This document shows positions 34,006-42,143 of a stretch of DNA of 64,000 bases, in pieces (within the stretch, counting starts at the first letter, position 1; each line of letters starts with the position of its first letter). Both the position numbers and the translations under genes were made by a program. Source of the DNA: CAZUXE01 sp964624585 (lineage in GTDB: Bacteria > Hydrothermota > Tepidihabitantia > B3-TA06); contig CAZUXE010000003.1 of the NCBI GenBank assembly GCA_964624585.1, positions 33,792-97,791 of the forward strand, given 5' to 3'. The notes under the pieces are model-generated. The model ran no database searches. It was given only the letters and a program-made list of their open reading frames with translations, and was not told the origin of the DNA.

Positions 34006-34209
34006 ATGCCAACAGGCAAAGTTAAATGGTTTGATAATAAAAAAGGGTACGGCTTCATTGAAATAGATGACGGCTCCGGGGATATTTTTGTACACTACGC
34101 AGATATCCTTGAAGAAGGATTCAAAACCCTTTCCGAAGGTGACGCAGTTGAGTTTGAAGTCTCTGATACCGGCCAAACCCGAAAAGCGACTCAGGTTAAA
34201 AAAGTCTAG
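34006..34209 (+). CDS. csp: Cold-shock domain protein
   Basis: 67 aa. Seen: GKVKWFDNKKGYGFIEIDDG with RNP1 (KGYGFIEI) and RNP2 (DIFVHY), then EEGFKTLSEGDAVEFEV. Known: an OB-fold single-strand RNA/DNA-binding chaperone. Excellent AAGGAGG ribosome site about 7 bases before ATG; unlike many genes here, it has a real leader. Its stop is 20 bases before the probable start of folK, so it may lead a csp-folK-kinase-panB transcript. Confidence 0.95.
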   Translation: MPTGKVKWFDNKKGYGFIEIDDGSGDIFVHYADILEEGFKTLSEGDAVEFEVSDTGQTRKATQVKKV

Positions 34210-34231
34210 GCTTAATAAACCTAACCCGACA

Positions 34232-34705
34232 ATTGTTTATTTGGGATTGGGTTCAAATTGGGGGGCGCGAGAGCGGTTTCTATCCAAGGCGCGGAGATTT
34301 CTTGAAAAGAATAGGATTAGAATAATAAAACAGTCCTCAATATATGAAACTGAACCTATGGGTTTTAGGCAACAACCGCGTTTTCTGAATCAGGTAATTG
34401 AGGTAAGCACAAAATTGACTCCGAAAGGTTTGCTAAATATCATTAAAGATATTGAAAATAAAATGGGACGAATCCGATTGTTTATCAATGGGCCAAGAAT
34501 AATTGACATTGACATACTTTTCTATAATAATCACGTTATGGATACTCCAGCCCTTACTATTCCCCACCCTCGCATTAACCAAAGGGCTTTTGTTTTAGTT
34601 CCGCTTGCAGAAATTGCTCCGCGCTTGATTCATCCTCAAGCAGGAATTCCCATATTAGATATACTCAAAGGAACAGATCCGAAGGGAATACGAAAGTGGC
34701 TATAG
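34232..34705 (+). CDS. folK: 6-hydroxymethyl-7,8-dihydropterin pyrophosphokinase, atypical start
   Basis: About 157 aa. Seen: VYLGLGSNWGARERFLSKA, SSIYETEPMGFRQQPRFLNQV, and the catalytic GPRIIDIDILFY followed by TIPHPRINQRAFVLVPLAE. Known: transfers pyrophosphate from ATP to the pterin in folate synthesis. The homologous N-terminus begins at an ATT codon (34232); no in-frame ATG, GTG or TTG lies between the csp stop and there. Alternatives are TTG codons at 34148/34154 inside csp, which would add non-homologous residues. Overlaps the next gene by 10 bases. Confidence 0.9.
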   Translation: MVYLGLGSNWGARERFLSKARRFLEKNRIRIIKQSSIYETEPMGFRQQPRFLNQVIEVSTKLTPKGLLNIIKDIENKMGRIRLFINGPRIIDIDILFYNNHVMDTPALTIPHPRINQRAFVLVPLAEIAPRLIHPQAGIPILDILKGTDPKGIRKWL

Positions 34706-35331
34706 GCAAGCATTTGGTATGTGTCGATGGGGTAATTGGTGTAGGAAAAACTACTCTGGCGCTCAAGTTAGCTCAAGAATGGGGTGCGGTTACACTTTTG
34801 GAAGAAGCGCTTGATAACCCGTATTTGGAAAGGTTTTATGATGACCCTGAAACCTTTTCCTTCCCTGCTCAACTACATTTTTTAACTCAGCGTTCACGCG
34901 AACTCTCTAAGCTTAAGCAAACCAGCCTATTTGATAGGGTCGTTGTTACAGATTACACATTTCAGAAAGACTGGATTTTTGCATCTATAAACCTCTCGGA
35001 TAACGACTTCTCAGCTTATGAAAAAATGTATCTTGAACTATTGAATAAGGTTCCTGCACCTGATTTGGTCATTTTTCTTCAAGCCAGAATTGATAATTTA
35101 ATGCACCGTATTGCAAAAAGGGACAGGCCAATGGAACGCGGTATTGCAAGGGAATATCTTGAAAGTCTTGTTGAAGCATACAACAGTTTTTTTCTAACCT
35201 ATTACCAGGGACCGCTTCTGGTTGTTAATACGGATAATCTTGACTTATATAATAATCCTGCTCATTTCAGACGCCTACTTACAGAAATCAATATGACCGG
35301 TCAAGGCAGACGTTTTCTGGGATCGGCCTGA
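34696..35331 (+). CDS. Deoxynucleoside kinase
   Basis: 211 aa. Seen: P-loop DGVIGVGKTTLALKLA (family GNxGxGKST), LLEEALDNPYLERFYDDP, QLHFLTQRSREL, LFDRVVVTDYTFQKDWIFA with the DR/ERS-type catalytic region, and the LID RIAKRDRPMER. Known: deoxyguanosine/deoxyadenosine-type kinases that salvage deoxynucleosides; the exact base cannot be read from motifs. GTG start within the folK tail (10-base overlap). The same folK-kinase-panB order occurs in Bacteroidetes and relatives. Confidence 0.88.
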   Translation: MAIGKHLVCVDGVIGVGKTTLALKLAQEWGAVTLLEEALDNPYLERFYDDPETFSFPAQLHFLTQRSRELSKLKQTSLFDRVVVTDYTFQKDWIFASINLSDNDFSAYEKMYLELLNKVPAPDLVIFLQARIDNLMHRIAKRDRPMERGIAREYLESLVEAYNSFFLTYYQGPLLVVNTDNLDLYNNPAHFRRLLTEINMTGQGRRFLGSA

Positions 35332-35332
35332 T

Positions 35333-36160
35333 ATGGATTACATCCCTGAGCAAAAATCAAAAAAAACGCGCTACACTGTCCCAGATATTCGCGCAATGAA
35401 AAGTAGGGGGGAAATAGCCTCTGTTACCTGCTACGACGCAAGCTTTGCCCGAATAATTAATAATACTCCAATTCAATTGGTATTGGTTGGCGACTCAGCG
35501 GCAAATGTAATCTACGGTATGGATACAACACTGCCAATAGCTATTGACGAAATGCTTATGCTCACTAAAGCAGTAGCATCTGGTCTAGACAAGGCCTTAC
35601 TGGTAAGCGATATGCCGTTTGGTTCATATCAGGCTTCGGCTGAGATAGCAATTGCAAATGCTACTCGTTTTATGCAAGCTGGCGCCAATGCCGTAAAACT
35701 GGAAGGCGGAGGAAACCATATTCGTTCGATAATTACCAAATTGGTTGAGGTAGGTATTCCTGTAATGGGACATCTTGGTCTTCAGCCACAATCCGTACAC
35801 CGTATTGGTGGCTATAAGCTTCAGGGGAAGCAATCTTCAGACGCCGAAAGAATTCTTAACGAAGCCAAACTACTGGAACAGGCTGGATGTTTTTCAATAG
35901 TGCTTGAGAAAATCCCATCCAAACTGGCAGCACGTATTACGGATACAGTTTCCATACCCACCATTGGTATTGGAGCAGGGTCTGAATGCAACGGACAGAT
36001 ACTAGTTCTCTACGACCTTTTGGGAATTAATCCTCAATTCAAGCCTCGTTTCCTAAGACGCTATGCCGATTTGGCCTCTGTAATCCAACAAGCTCTCAAT
36101 CAGTACAGCAGCGATGTCTTTAACCAGCAATTCCCATCAGACGAAGAGAGCTTCGGCTAG
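35333..36160 (+). CDS. panB: 3-methyl-2-oxobutanoate hydroxymethyltransferase
   Basis: 275 aa. Seen: VTCYDASFARII, VGDSAANVIYGMDTTLPI, DMPFGSYQ, VKLEGGGNHIRSIITKLVEVGIPVMGHLGLQPQSVHRIGGYKLQGK and IGIGAGSECNGQILVLYDLLG. Known: adds a hydroxymethyl group from methylene-THF to 2-oxoisovalerate, the first committed step to pantothenate; Mg-dependent decamer. ATG begins one base after the kinase stop, so it is tightly coupled. Pairing with folK fits the folate cofactor. coaD, a later CoA step, lies at 49717-50193. The usual GDSLG is GDSAA here, a mild variant. Confidence 0.95.
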   Translation: MDYIPEQKSKKTRYTVPDIRAMKSRGEIASVTCYDASFARIINNTPIQLVLVGDSAANVIYGMDTTLPIAIDEMLMLTKAVASGLDKALLVSDMPFGSYQASAEIAIANATRFMQAGANAVKLEGGGNHIRSIITKLVEVGIPVMGHLGLQPQSVHRIGGYKLQGKQSSDAERILNEAKLLEQAGCFSIVLEKIPSKLAARITDTVSIPTIGIGAGSECNGQILVLYDLLGINPQFKPRFLRRYADLASVIQQALNQYSSDVFNQQFPSDEESFG

Positions 36161-36250
36161 GATTCACCATAAACATTCTCATTCAAAGACTCCTGCAAGA
36201 CAGCGATAAATATGCAAGAAGCCTAGGATTAACCATAAATATTCTCGTTC
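36157..36250. repeat. Direct repeat, two 28-base copies after panB
   Basis: 36157-36184 and 36223-36250 match at 25 of 28 positions (CTAGGATT.ACCATAAA.ATTCTC.TTC). The first copy contains the panB stop codon. Spacing 66 bases. Confidence 0.75.
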
Positions 36251-36502
36251 TACTATTATTGGAGATTCAAAACCAACTGATTGGGAGGGCTTGTTCTGCT
36301 TCAAGAAATACGTGGCGGATAATATTGCCCGCAATAAATACATGAATTGAAAGTGACTTTTTGAATGAAGGATGAAATTCGCACAGACCCCCTATTAAAA
36401 ACCTTGACCTTGAAACGGATAGAATTATAAACGGAATTTGTATGAGGCCTCAAGACCTAGCAATATGGACTTTATTTAATAAAAAAACGCTTTTGACACT
36501 AC
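36185..36502. other. Intergenic region between panB and mfd
   Basis: Holds the second repeat copy and AT-rich sequence without ORF or RNA gene. A TTGACA (36493-36498) lies only 4 bases before the mfd ATG and has TATAAC 15 bases downstream, inside the gene. Confidence 0.55.
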
Positions 36503-39466
36503 ATGCTTGAACGTATAACTAAAAAAGAACTCTACCTACGTTTTTTGGAATCCGATTCCCTTGCTCGTTTCTTTAGACTAAACAAGCTGCCTGAATCGCT
36601 ATCAGGACTGCCCGGAGGAACTCTCGCCTTCTTCCTTGCAGCACTCAACTCAAACAAAGGTGAAATTCTCTACGCTGCCAAGAATCAGGATGAAATTGAT
36701 AGCATACGTTACGATTTGGAAGCCTTGGATATAGCCTCGTTGATAGTTATTGAAAACAAGCGCGCACTGAACCCCCTAAGGCTTCCGTCAGCAGCCCCAA
36801 GATTAATTATCTGTCTAAAGGAATTCCTTAAACTCAAACTTTCGTGGCAAAATAGCACCGCTTCCATTTATTTTGAAGTTTCAGGGGAAATTGACCTTGA
36901 GAAAACCCTGGGCTGGCTTAGCGATAACGGTTTTGAACGAGAGTCACTTGTAACCGAAACTGCTGAATTTGCTCAAAGGGGAGGAATTTTAGATATCTTC
37001 TCTCCCCTATGGGAAAGCCCTGTCCGAATTGAACTGGAAGGCGACAGAATTATATCTATACGACACTTTGATCCTTTGAAACAACGCTCACTGGATGCGC
37101 TTACTTCAATAGAACTCATATCAAACAGCCCTCCGGATTCCAAAGGACAAGGAACTAGTCTCAGGGAACATCTAAACAACGCTATCATAATTTCTAGGGA
37201 TAAGGATATATCGCCTCACATACTTATTACAGAAAAAGCTGCCAGGGAGAATGTATCTAAACATTTTCCATTCAATTTCATAGCTGCCAAAAAGGTTCTC
37301 GGACACTTTGAGGAATTAAAGGAACTGGAGAAGCAAAATCTGGAGTTATTTTTCGCCCTTGACGCCGACCACGGTCAAACATATCTATCGCATCACCTTA
37401 AAGACTTCAAGATAATTGACGCCCATCTTTCAGGAGGCTGGCTTGCAAGGCACGACTCTCTTTCAAGCAATGAAACCTCCGACGGATACGCTGTTTTTAC
37501 AGAAAACGAACTTTTTGGCGTCAGTCATAGGCGTAAAATACCACGCCACTTCAAAGGAATTCCAAGAGACGCCCTGCACGAACTTCATCCCGGCGATTAT
37601 GTAGTGCATATTGACTACGGCATTGGAGTCTACAAAGGACTACAGAGGATGAAAATTGCAGAACAGGAAAAAGAATTCCTTAAAATTGCATATACTGGAA
37701 CCGACCTGTTGTTCTTACCTGTGGAAAATCTTGGTCTTTTGGATAGATATATCGGAGCTGAAGGAAGGCCGCCCCGAATTAATAAACTGGGATCTGAAAA
37801 ATGGAAGTTGGTGCGTAAACGCGCAAAAAAATCTGCATACGATTACGCTCAGGAACTTCTTTCACTATACGCTAAACGCTCTTTGGCAAAAGGATATTCC
37901 TTTGGCCGCCATAGGGACGAATTGGAGTGGGTTAAGCTTACTTTTCCTTATGAAGAAACCCCTGATCAACTTCGTGCAATAGAATCTATAATGAGTGATA
38001 TGGAATCGCCCCATCCCATGGATAGGCTAGTATGCGGCGAGGTTGGCTACGGCAAAACCGAAGTTGCGCTGCGTGCTGCACTTAAAGCCGCACTTGATTC
38101 CAAGCAAGTGGCAATGATGGCGCCAACCACTATTCTGGCCCTTCAGCATTACAGAACCTTTGTTAAAAGACTTAAAGACCTACCTGTTAGAGTGGCAATG
38201 CTTTCGCGTTTCGTAAAAACCTCAGAGCGCCGACAGGTTCTGGCAGATCTTAAGGAAGGAAAAATAGATATCCTTATAGGTACCCATGCACTTCTGGCCA
38301 ATTCCGTAGAGTGGAACGATTTAGGACTTTTAATTATTGACGATGAACATCGATTCGGTGTAAAGCAAAAAGAGCGCATTCGAAAAAAGAAAGCATCAAT
38401 TGACACTCTGGCCCTAACCGCAACCCCTATTCCCCGCACCCTTTATATGAGTTTGGTTGGCATACGGGATGTTTCAAGAATAGAAACTCCGCCGGTGGGA
38501 AGAAAGGATGTAATTACCGAAGTAAGCGGCTGGTCTGACGATATTATCAAGGACTGGGTATTACGGGAACGCTCCCGAGGAGGTCTGGTTCTTTTTGTAC
38601 ACAACCGTATAGAAACCATTGATGCCCTGAGAAGAAGACTGGAAGGTTTACTACCCGGATTAAGAATGCAGATAGCCCATGGTCAAATGCCGGAAAAAGA
38701 TTTGGCCTCCATTTACGATAGATTCCTTGCTCACAAGACCGACATATTGATTGCCACGGCTATCCTTGAAGCAGGTATTGATATCTCAGGTCTGGATACA
38801 ATTATAGTAGACCGCGCTGATTTATTCGGGCTAGCCGACCTTCATCAATTGAGAGGCAGGGTAGGCCGCAGCTCACGCCAAGGCTACGCCCTTTTCATAA
38901 TTCCAAAAAAGAGTTCTGAAGACGCCAAAAAACGCTTTGCCGCAATTAAAGCCTATGCAGGTCTGGGAGCTGGATACCGGCTAGCTGTGAGAGACATGGA
39001 ATTGAGAGGCGTTGGAAATCTTTTGGGAACAGAACAGCACGGTCATGTCAACTCAATTGGTTTCAGCTTATACACCAAACTTCTTGCCGAAGCCGTAGCG
39101 CGTCTGAAAGGCGATGACTGGTACGATGAACCTGTGCTAGAAATTGACTATGGCGCATACTTGCCGGAATTCTACATATCTGACGATGCCGAAAGGGTTT
39201 CTTTATACAAACGATTGCTATCGCTGGATGAAGAAACACAGGTGGATGAATTGAGGAATGAGCTTGAAGACCGTTTCGGCAAAATGCCCGCCTCGGCAAA
39301 AAAGATACTGGATATTGCAAAGCTGCGCGTGCTTGCAAGGCATAAGCGGGTAACCAAGGTAAGTTTTAGAAAAGACAACTGGTTTATACTAACGCCAAGA
39401 CACACCACAAGAGGTTCGGGAGGATTTGAGAATCTGCTAGATGAGTTACGGAGACTGGTAAAATAG
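36503..39466 (+). CDS. mfd: Transcription-repair coupling factor
   Basis: 987 aa, shorter than the E. coli protein (1148), mainly in the N-terminal UvrB-like part. Seen: TAEFAQRGGILDIFSP, the RNA-polymerase-interacting domain HPGDYVVHIDYGIGVYKGL, Walker A GEVGYGKTEVALRAA, LLIIDDEHRFGV, TATPIPRTLYMSLVG, HQLRGRVGRSSRQGYALF and the C-terminal regulatory domain. Known: removes stalled RNA polymerase and recruits UvrA. The start is uncertain: ATG 36503 has no ribosome site, and a TTGACA-15-TATAAC promoter would start transcription beyond it; TTG at 36545 is the next in-frame candidate. Confidence 0.95.
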   Translation: MLERITKKELYLRFLESDSLARFFRLNKLPESLSGLPGGTLAFFLAALNSNKGEILYAAKNQDEIDSIRYDLEALDIASLIVIENKRALNPLRLPSAAPRLIICLKEFLKLKLSWQNSTASIYFEVSGEIDLEKTLGWLSDNGFERESLVTETAEFAQRGGILDIFSPLWESPVRIELEGDRIISIRHFDPLKQRSLDALTSIELISNSPPDSKGQGTSLREHLNNAIIISRDKDISPHILITEKAARENVSKHFPFNFIAAKKVLGHFEELKELEKQNLELFFALDADHGQTYLSHHLKDFKIIDAHLSGGWLARHDSLSSNETSDGYAVFTENELFGVSHRRKIPRHFKGIPRDALHELHPGDYVVHIDYGIGVYKGLQRMKIAEQEKEFLKIAYTGTDLLFLPVENLGLLDRYIGAEGRPPRINKLGSEKWKLVRKRAKKSAYDYAQELLSLYAKRSLAKGYSFGRHRDELEWVKLTFPYEETPDQLRAIESIMSDMESPHPMDRLVCGEVGYGKTEVALRAALKAALDSKQVAMMAPTTILALQHYRTFVKRLKDLPVRVAMLSRFVKTSERRQVLADLKEGKIDILIGTHALLANSVEWNDLGLLIIDDEHRFGVKQKERIRKKKASIDTLALTATPIPRTLYMSLVGIRDVSRIETPPVGRKDVITEVSGWSDDIIKDWVLRERSRGGLVLFVHNRIETIDALRRRLEGLLPGLRMQIAHGQMPEKDLASIYDRFLAHKTDILIATAILEAGIDISGLDTIIVDRADLFGLADLHQLRGRVGRSSRQGYALFIIPKKSSEDAKKRFAAIKAYAGLGAGYRLAVRDMELRGVGNLLGTEQHGHVNSIGFSLYTKLLAEAVARLKGDDWYDEPVLEIDYGAYLPEFYISDDAERVSLYKRLLSLDEETQVDELRNELEDRFGKMPASAKKILDIAKLRVLARHKRVTKVSFRKDNWFILTPRHTTRGSGGFENLLDELRRLVK

Positions 39467-39538
39467 TTAACAATAATAATACCTTGCAGGGCAATTCATG
39501 AACTTCCTCTAAGGATAATCACTCAGGGTATTTTATTT

Positions 39539-39836
39539 CTATGAAAACAACTTCCAGTCTGAAGTCTCATCTGAAGCAATAAATATAAAATATTTATCGA
39601 TAGTAACTTTGGCTTCTTTAGCAATCCCCTTTACAGCATCACTTATAGCCTCAGAAGCCTTAGAGATTGAGGGACACTCTTCTGAAATAATATAAGTAGT
39701 TGTGGGCAGCATTATTCCTTCATTATTTTCGTCCCAGTAGCGCCTAAACCCTTCTTTCTCAAAAAAACTCTTCTATCTTTTTATAATCAGATCCTTTGGA
39801 GTTCTTCAAGTTAAAGCTAATAAGAATTTTACACTT
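39539..39836 (-). pseudogene. Frameshifted small gene (about 100 aa), possibly Cas2-like fold
   Basis: Read on the minus strand from 39836, the frame gives KCKILISFNLKNSKGSDYKK and EEFF, then a stop at a run of seven T (39761-39767). Dropping one T continues as FEKEGFRRYWDENNEGIMLP, TTTYIISEE, and ends DKYFIFIASDETSDWKLFS at TAG 39539-39541. A good promoter and AGGAG lie upstream, but no in-frame ATG/GTG/TTG; GTG 39834-39832 is one base out of frame. The beta-alpha-beta pattern and length resemble Cas2/SinR-like small proteins (weak inference). It is either a pseudogene, a homopolymer assembly error, or programmed slippage. Confidence 0.7.
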
Positions 39837-39875
39837 CCTTAAATCTCCTATCTTTCTAAACTATAAACTTATACT

Positions 39876-39903
39876 ACTATACTATTAAATTGATATACGT
39901 CAA
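39876..39903 (-). promoter_or_regulatory. Promoter of the frameshifted small gene
   Basis: Minus strand TTGACG (39903-39898), 16 bases, TATAGT (39881-39876). Right of it, to 40162, nothing further was recognised except short TTGA/TGAC-rich direct repeats near 40040-40075. Confidence 0.65.
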
Positions 39904-40162
39904 CTTTTTACTAGCAACTAATCCAAAGGCCACTCTAACGTACTTACACATATACACCACACATAATATATCAGAGAGAATTTGCTATGTTAATTACCAA
40001 GAATGGAACAAAGGTTGGAGTAAGTTTTGCCTCTACTTGATCAACTTTTGATCAGGTTTTGACTAGGTTCTGACTAACTTAATCTTAGGTCTACTTATAT
40101 TCAGCAAAACCCGTTTTGAGCTATATCTCTAGGCTTATCCTGAACTTATGCGTTTTAACTTG

Positions 40163-40501
40163 CTAGTAAGTTACCTCAATAGGCTTTGAATCTAATTTTA
40201 CGTTTACCTCAAAGGTGTCGGCCCGCCCTTTAGGCTTAAAATATACCGTATATGGATGAAAATCATTGTGCGCAAAGAATATGGGGTGCGGTTTCCTGGG
40301 AATACTATCCATAACGAAATAACCTTTATCGTTTGTATGCGTTATCATATTCGTTAATGAATCGCCAACAGCTGCATTTTCTATAGCGGCGCCATTATCG
40401 AGTCGGGTTACCCTGCCTTCAACGGTTACGAACTCACTGTTACCGCAGGCTATGATTAATGCAAACAGAAACAGGACAATTAAGAAAGATAATATCTTCA
40501 T
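40163..40501 (-). CDS. Lipoprotein with carboxypeptidase regulatory-like (Ig-type) domain
   Basis: 112 aa. Seen: lipoprotein signal MKILSFLIVLFLFALIIAC with lipobox Cys19 in LIIAC, then a single beta-sandwich: VTVEGRVTRLDNGAAIENAAV, THTNDKGYFVMDSIP, HPYTVYFKPKG and FEVNVKLDSKP. Known: this fold (CarboxypepD_reg-like) is common in Bacteroidetes-type surface proteins, often as a transport or adhesion module. Here it stands alone. Strong AGGAGG site. Anchored in a periplasm-facing membrane leaflet or the cell surface; ligand unknown. Confidence 0.8.
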   Translation of the reverse strand: MKILSFLIVLFLFALIIACGNSEFVTVEGRVTRLDNGAAIENAAVGDSLTNMITHTNDKGYFVMDSIPRKPHPIFFAHNDFHPYTVYFKPKGRADTFEVNVKLDSKPIEVTY

Positions 40502-40522
40502 TTTTTTGACCTCCTTACATTA

Positions 40523-40551
40523 AGCTTAAGCAGTTAGATTGCAGATGTCAA
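40523..40551 (-). promoter_or_regulatory. Promoter of lipoprotein gene
   Basis: Minus strand TTGACA (40551-40546), 17 bases, TAAGCT (40528-40523). Confidence 0.65.
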
Positions 40552-40689
40552 GAAAGGTAGGTTATTTTAATCAGACACTTAGTCCTTATCATTATGGATT
40601 AACCATTGTCTTATCCTATATTTTACCGTATCAAGTATACTTTTTGGAATGCAAATACTCGCGAATTATCAACTTTTTGCAAAATGTCC

Positions 40690-41565
40690 TTAGCGGTAAC
40701 CCATAAACTTATAAACCTTTAGCGCAATATCGGGTCTATCGGTAATTATACCGTCCACACCTAATTCCAGTAGCTTACGCATGGTTTTAGAATCGTTTAT
40801 CGTCCATACGTGAACCAAAATCCCCCTGCTGTGGCATTGTTTTACAAAAGCTGATGTAACCACATGGGTTGCTCCTGCGTATTCAGGAACCTGAACCACC
40901 TGCATTGGAGCAGCTGGTAGAAAAGCAAGTCCAAGTTTTCCCCAAATTACCAAGGGTCTTATTTCGTCTGCTGAGCCTGAGGTTGCTATGTTAGGAGCAA
41001 GATCGCGAAAACATTCAAGAATCTCTGTATGTTCTGAGGCTATCAGTACCTTATCTTCAGCACCTTTTTTCTTCAGCAAATCCACCAGTTTGAACACTAT
41101 GTCTGTTGTAGAATCCTTCACCTCTACATTAAAGAAGTCGGTTGGGAAAGAATCCAAGACCTCTCCAAGGGTTGGAATCTTGAATCCTTTACCTCTGTAC
41201 GGAAATGTTGAATCGCCTGCAGGGTCAAACCAATATGCGGCGTCAAGTTGACGAAGCTGTTCGTAACTAAGTTCTTTAAGCGTTCCTGTTCCATCCGTTA
41301 CCCTATCTACAATCTTGTCGTGGAATACCATAAGCGAATCATCGGCTGAAAGCCATATATCAAGTTCCCAAACCTGCGGAGCGTACTTTTCCCGTACTTG
41401 ACTCCAGCCCTGAATAGTGTTTTCAGGAACAATAACAGCGCCTGCTCTGTGCGCGAGTATTATTGGTGGGGTGGTTTTTGTCAAATATGAATAAGCGATA
41501 ATTGGAGAAAGGTTCAGCAGTCCTACTAAGATTGTTAAAAGAATCCGACCACTATTTGACTTCAC
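40690..41565 (-). CDS. Membrane-anchored glycerophosphodiester phosphodiesterase
   Basis: About 291 aa. Seen: one N-terminal membrane helix (ILLTILVGLLNLSPIIAYSYL), then the GDPD barrel: LAHRAGAVIVPENTIQGW with catalytic His-Arg, WELDIWLSADDSLMVFHDKIVDRVTDGTG, NVEVKDS, and the C-terminal VHVWTINDSKTMRKLLELGVDGIITDRPD. Known: hydrolyses glycerophosphodiesters to glycerol-3-phosphate plus alcohol, with a metal ion. The start is within the end of the MarR gene; GTG 41565 has AAGGA 7 bases upstream, while a TTG one codon earlier and an ATG at 41604 are alternatives. Translationally coupled to the MarR regulator. Confidence 0.92.
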   Translation of the reverse strand: MKSNSGRILLTILVGLLNLSPIIAYSYLTKTTPPIILAHRAGAVIVPENTIQGWSQVREKYAPQVWELDIWLSADDSLMVFHDKIVDRVTDGTGTLKELSYEQLRQLDAAYWFDPAGDSTFPYRGKGFKIPTLGEVLDSFPTDFFNVEVKDSTTDIVFKLVDLLKKKGAEDKVLIASEHTEILECFRDLAPNIATSGSADEIRPLVIWGKLGLAFLPAAPMQVVQVPEYAGATHVVTSAFVKQCHSRGILVHVWTINDSKTMRKLLELGVDGIITDRPDIALKVYKFMGYR

Positions 41566-42031
41566 CAAGTAATCCTTTTCGTTGGTTTTTTGTTCTATCG
41601 GCAAGGGCCTTAGCCAATTGTTCCAGAGAATCCATAAAAATAGTTAAATTATGAACTGGAATTGTTTGCATAATGCGCTTCCATTCCCTGCGCTGTGCAT
41701 TGATAAGCCTATTGGCAATCCGTTGGCCTTTTGGAGAAAGTTTTACAAACACCACACGCCTGTCTTCGTCTGAACGCATTCTTTCAACCAGTCTATTTCT
41801 AATCATACGATCAACCAGACCGGTAACATTAGCTTTTGAAACCCCAAGCATACTGGCCAACTCATTCATCCTTAAAACCTCTTTGTTAAGTAGAACCTGT
41901 AGTATCATATACTGGGAAAATGAGATATCGCTGCCAAATGGACCTGTTGAACCAACAAGCTGAAAACCTTTTACAAGAATGTTGCCTAACTCTTCAAGAC
42001 GAAGTATCTGTTCTTCAATAGTTCTAGCCAC
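41552..42031 (-). CDS. MarR-family transcriptional regulator
   Basis: 159 aa. Seen: a winged helix with RMNELASMLGVSKANVTGLVDRMIRNRLVERMRSDEDRRVVFVKLSPKGQRIANRLI, the standard MarR core, between dimerisation helices. Known: dimeric repressors of envelope, efflux or stress genes that respond to small ligands. The GTG start has its -10 box 6 bases upstream, so it is leaderless. The following GDPD overlaps its 3' end, suggesting a regulated pair. No clear palindrome was found at its promoter. Confidence 0.92.
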   Translation of the reverse strand: MARTIEEQILRLEELGNILVKGFQLVGSTGPFGSDISFSQYMILQVLLNKEVLRMNELASMLGVSKANVTGLVDRMIRNRLVERMRSDEDRRVVFVKLSPKGQRIANRLINAQRREWKRIMQTIPVHNLTIFMDSLEQLAKALADRTKNQRKGLLGEVK

Positions 42032-42037
42032 CTGATA

Positions 42038-42065
42038 ATATTATATCCATTGACAAAAAAGTCAA
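42038..42065 (-). promoter_or_regulatory. Promoter of MarR-GDPD operon (leaderless)
   Basis: Minus strand TTGACT (42065-42060), 16 bases, TAATAT (42043-42038), 6 bases to GTG. Confidence 0.75.
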
Positions 42066-42143
42066 GCGGGTTAATTAAATTTCATCTTGAATAAGGCTTG
42101 CTCTAGTAGTAATAATTCAGAAGCATTTTAGAGAAAAACTTCT

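Noticed and set aside
34160..34240. Programmed frameshift producing a Csp-FolK fusion at the A-run near the csp stop
   Set aside because: Joining the frames would need a +1 shift, whereas the A-rich heptamer favours -1; a separate folK start is simpler.
39539..39836. Functional Cas2
   Set aside because: Only a loose size and fold resemblance, frameshifted, with no cas1 or array in the window.
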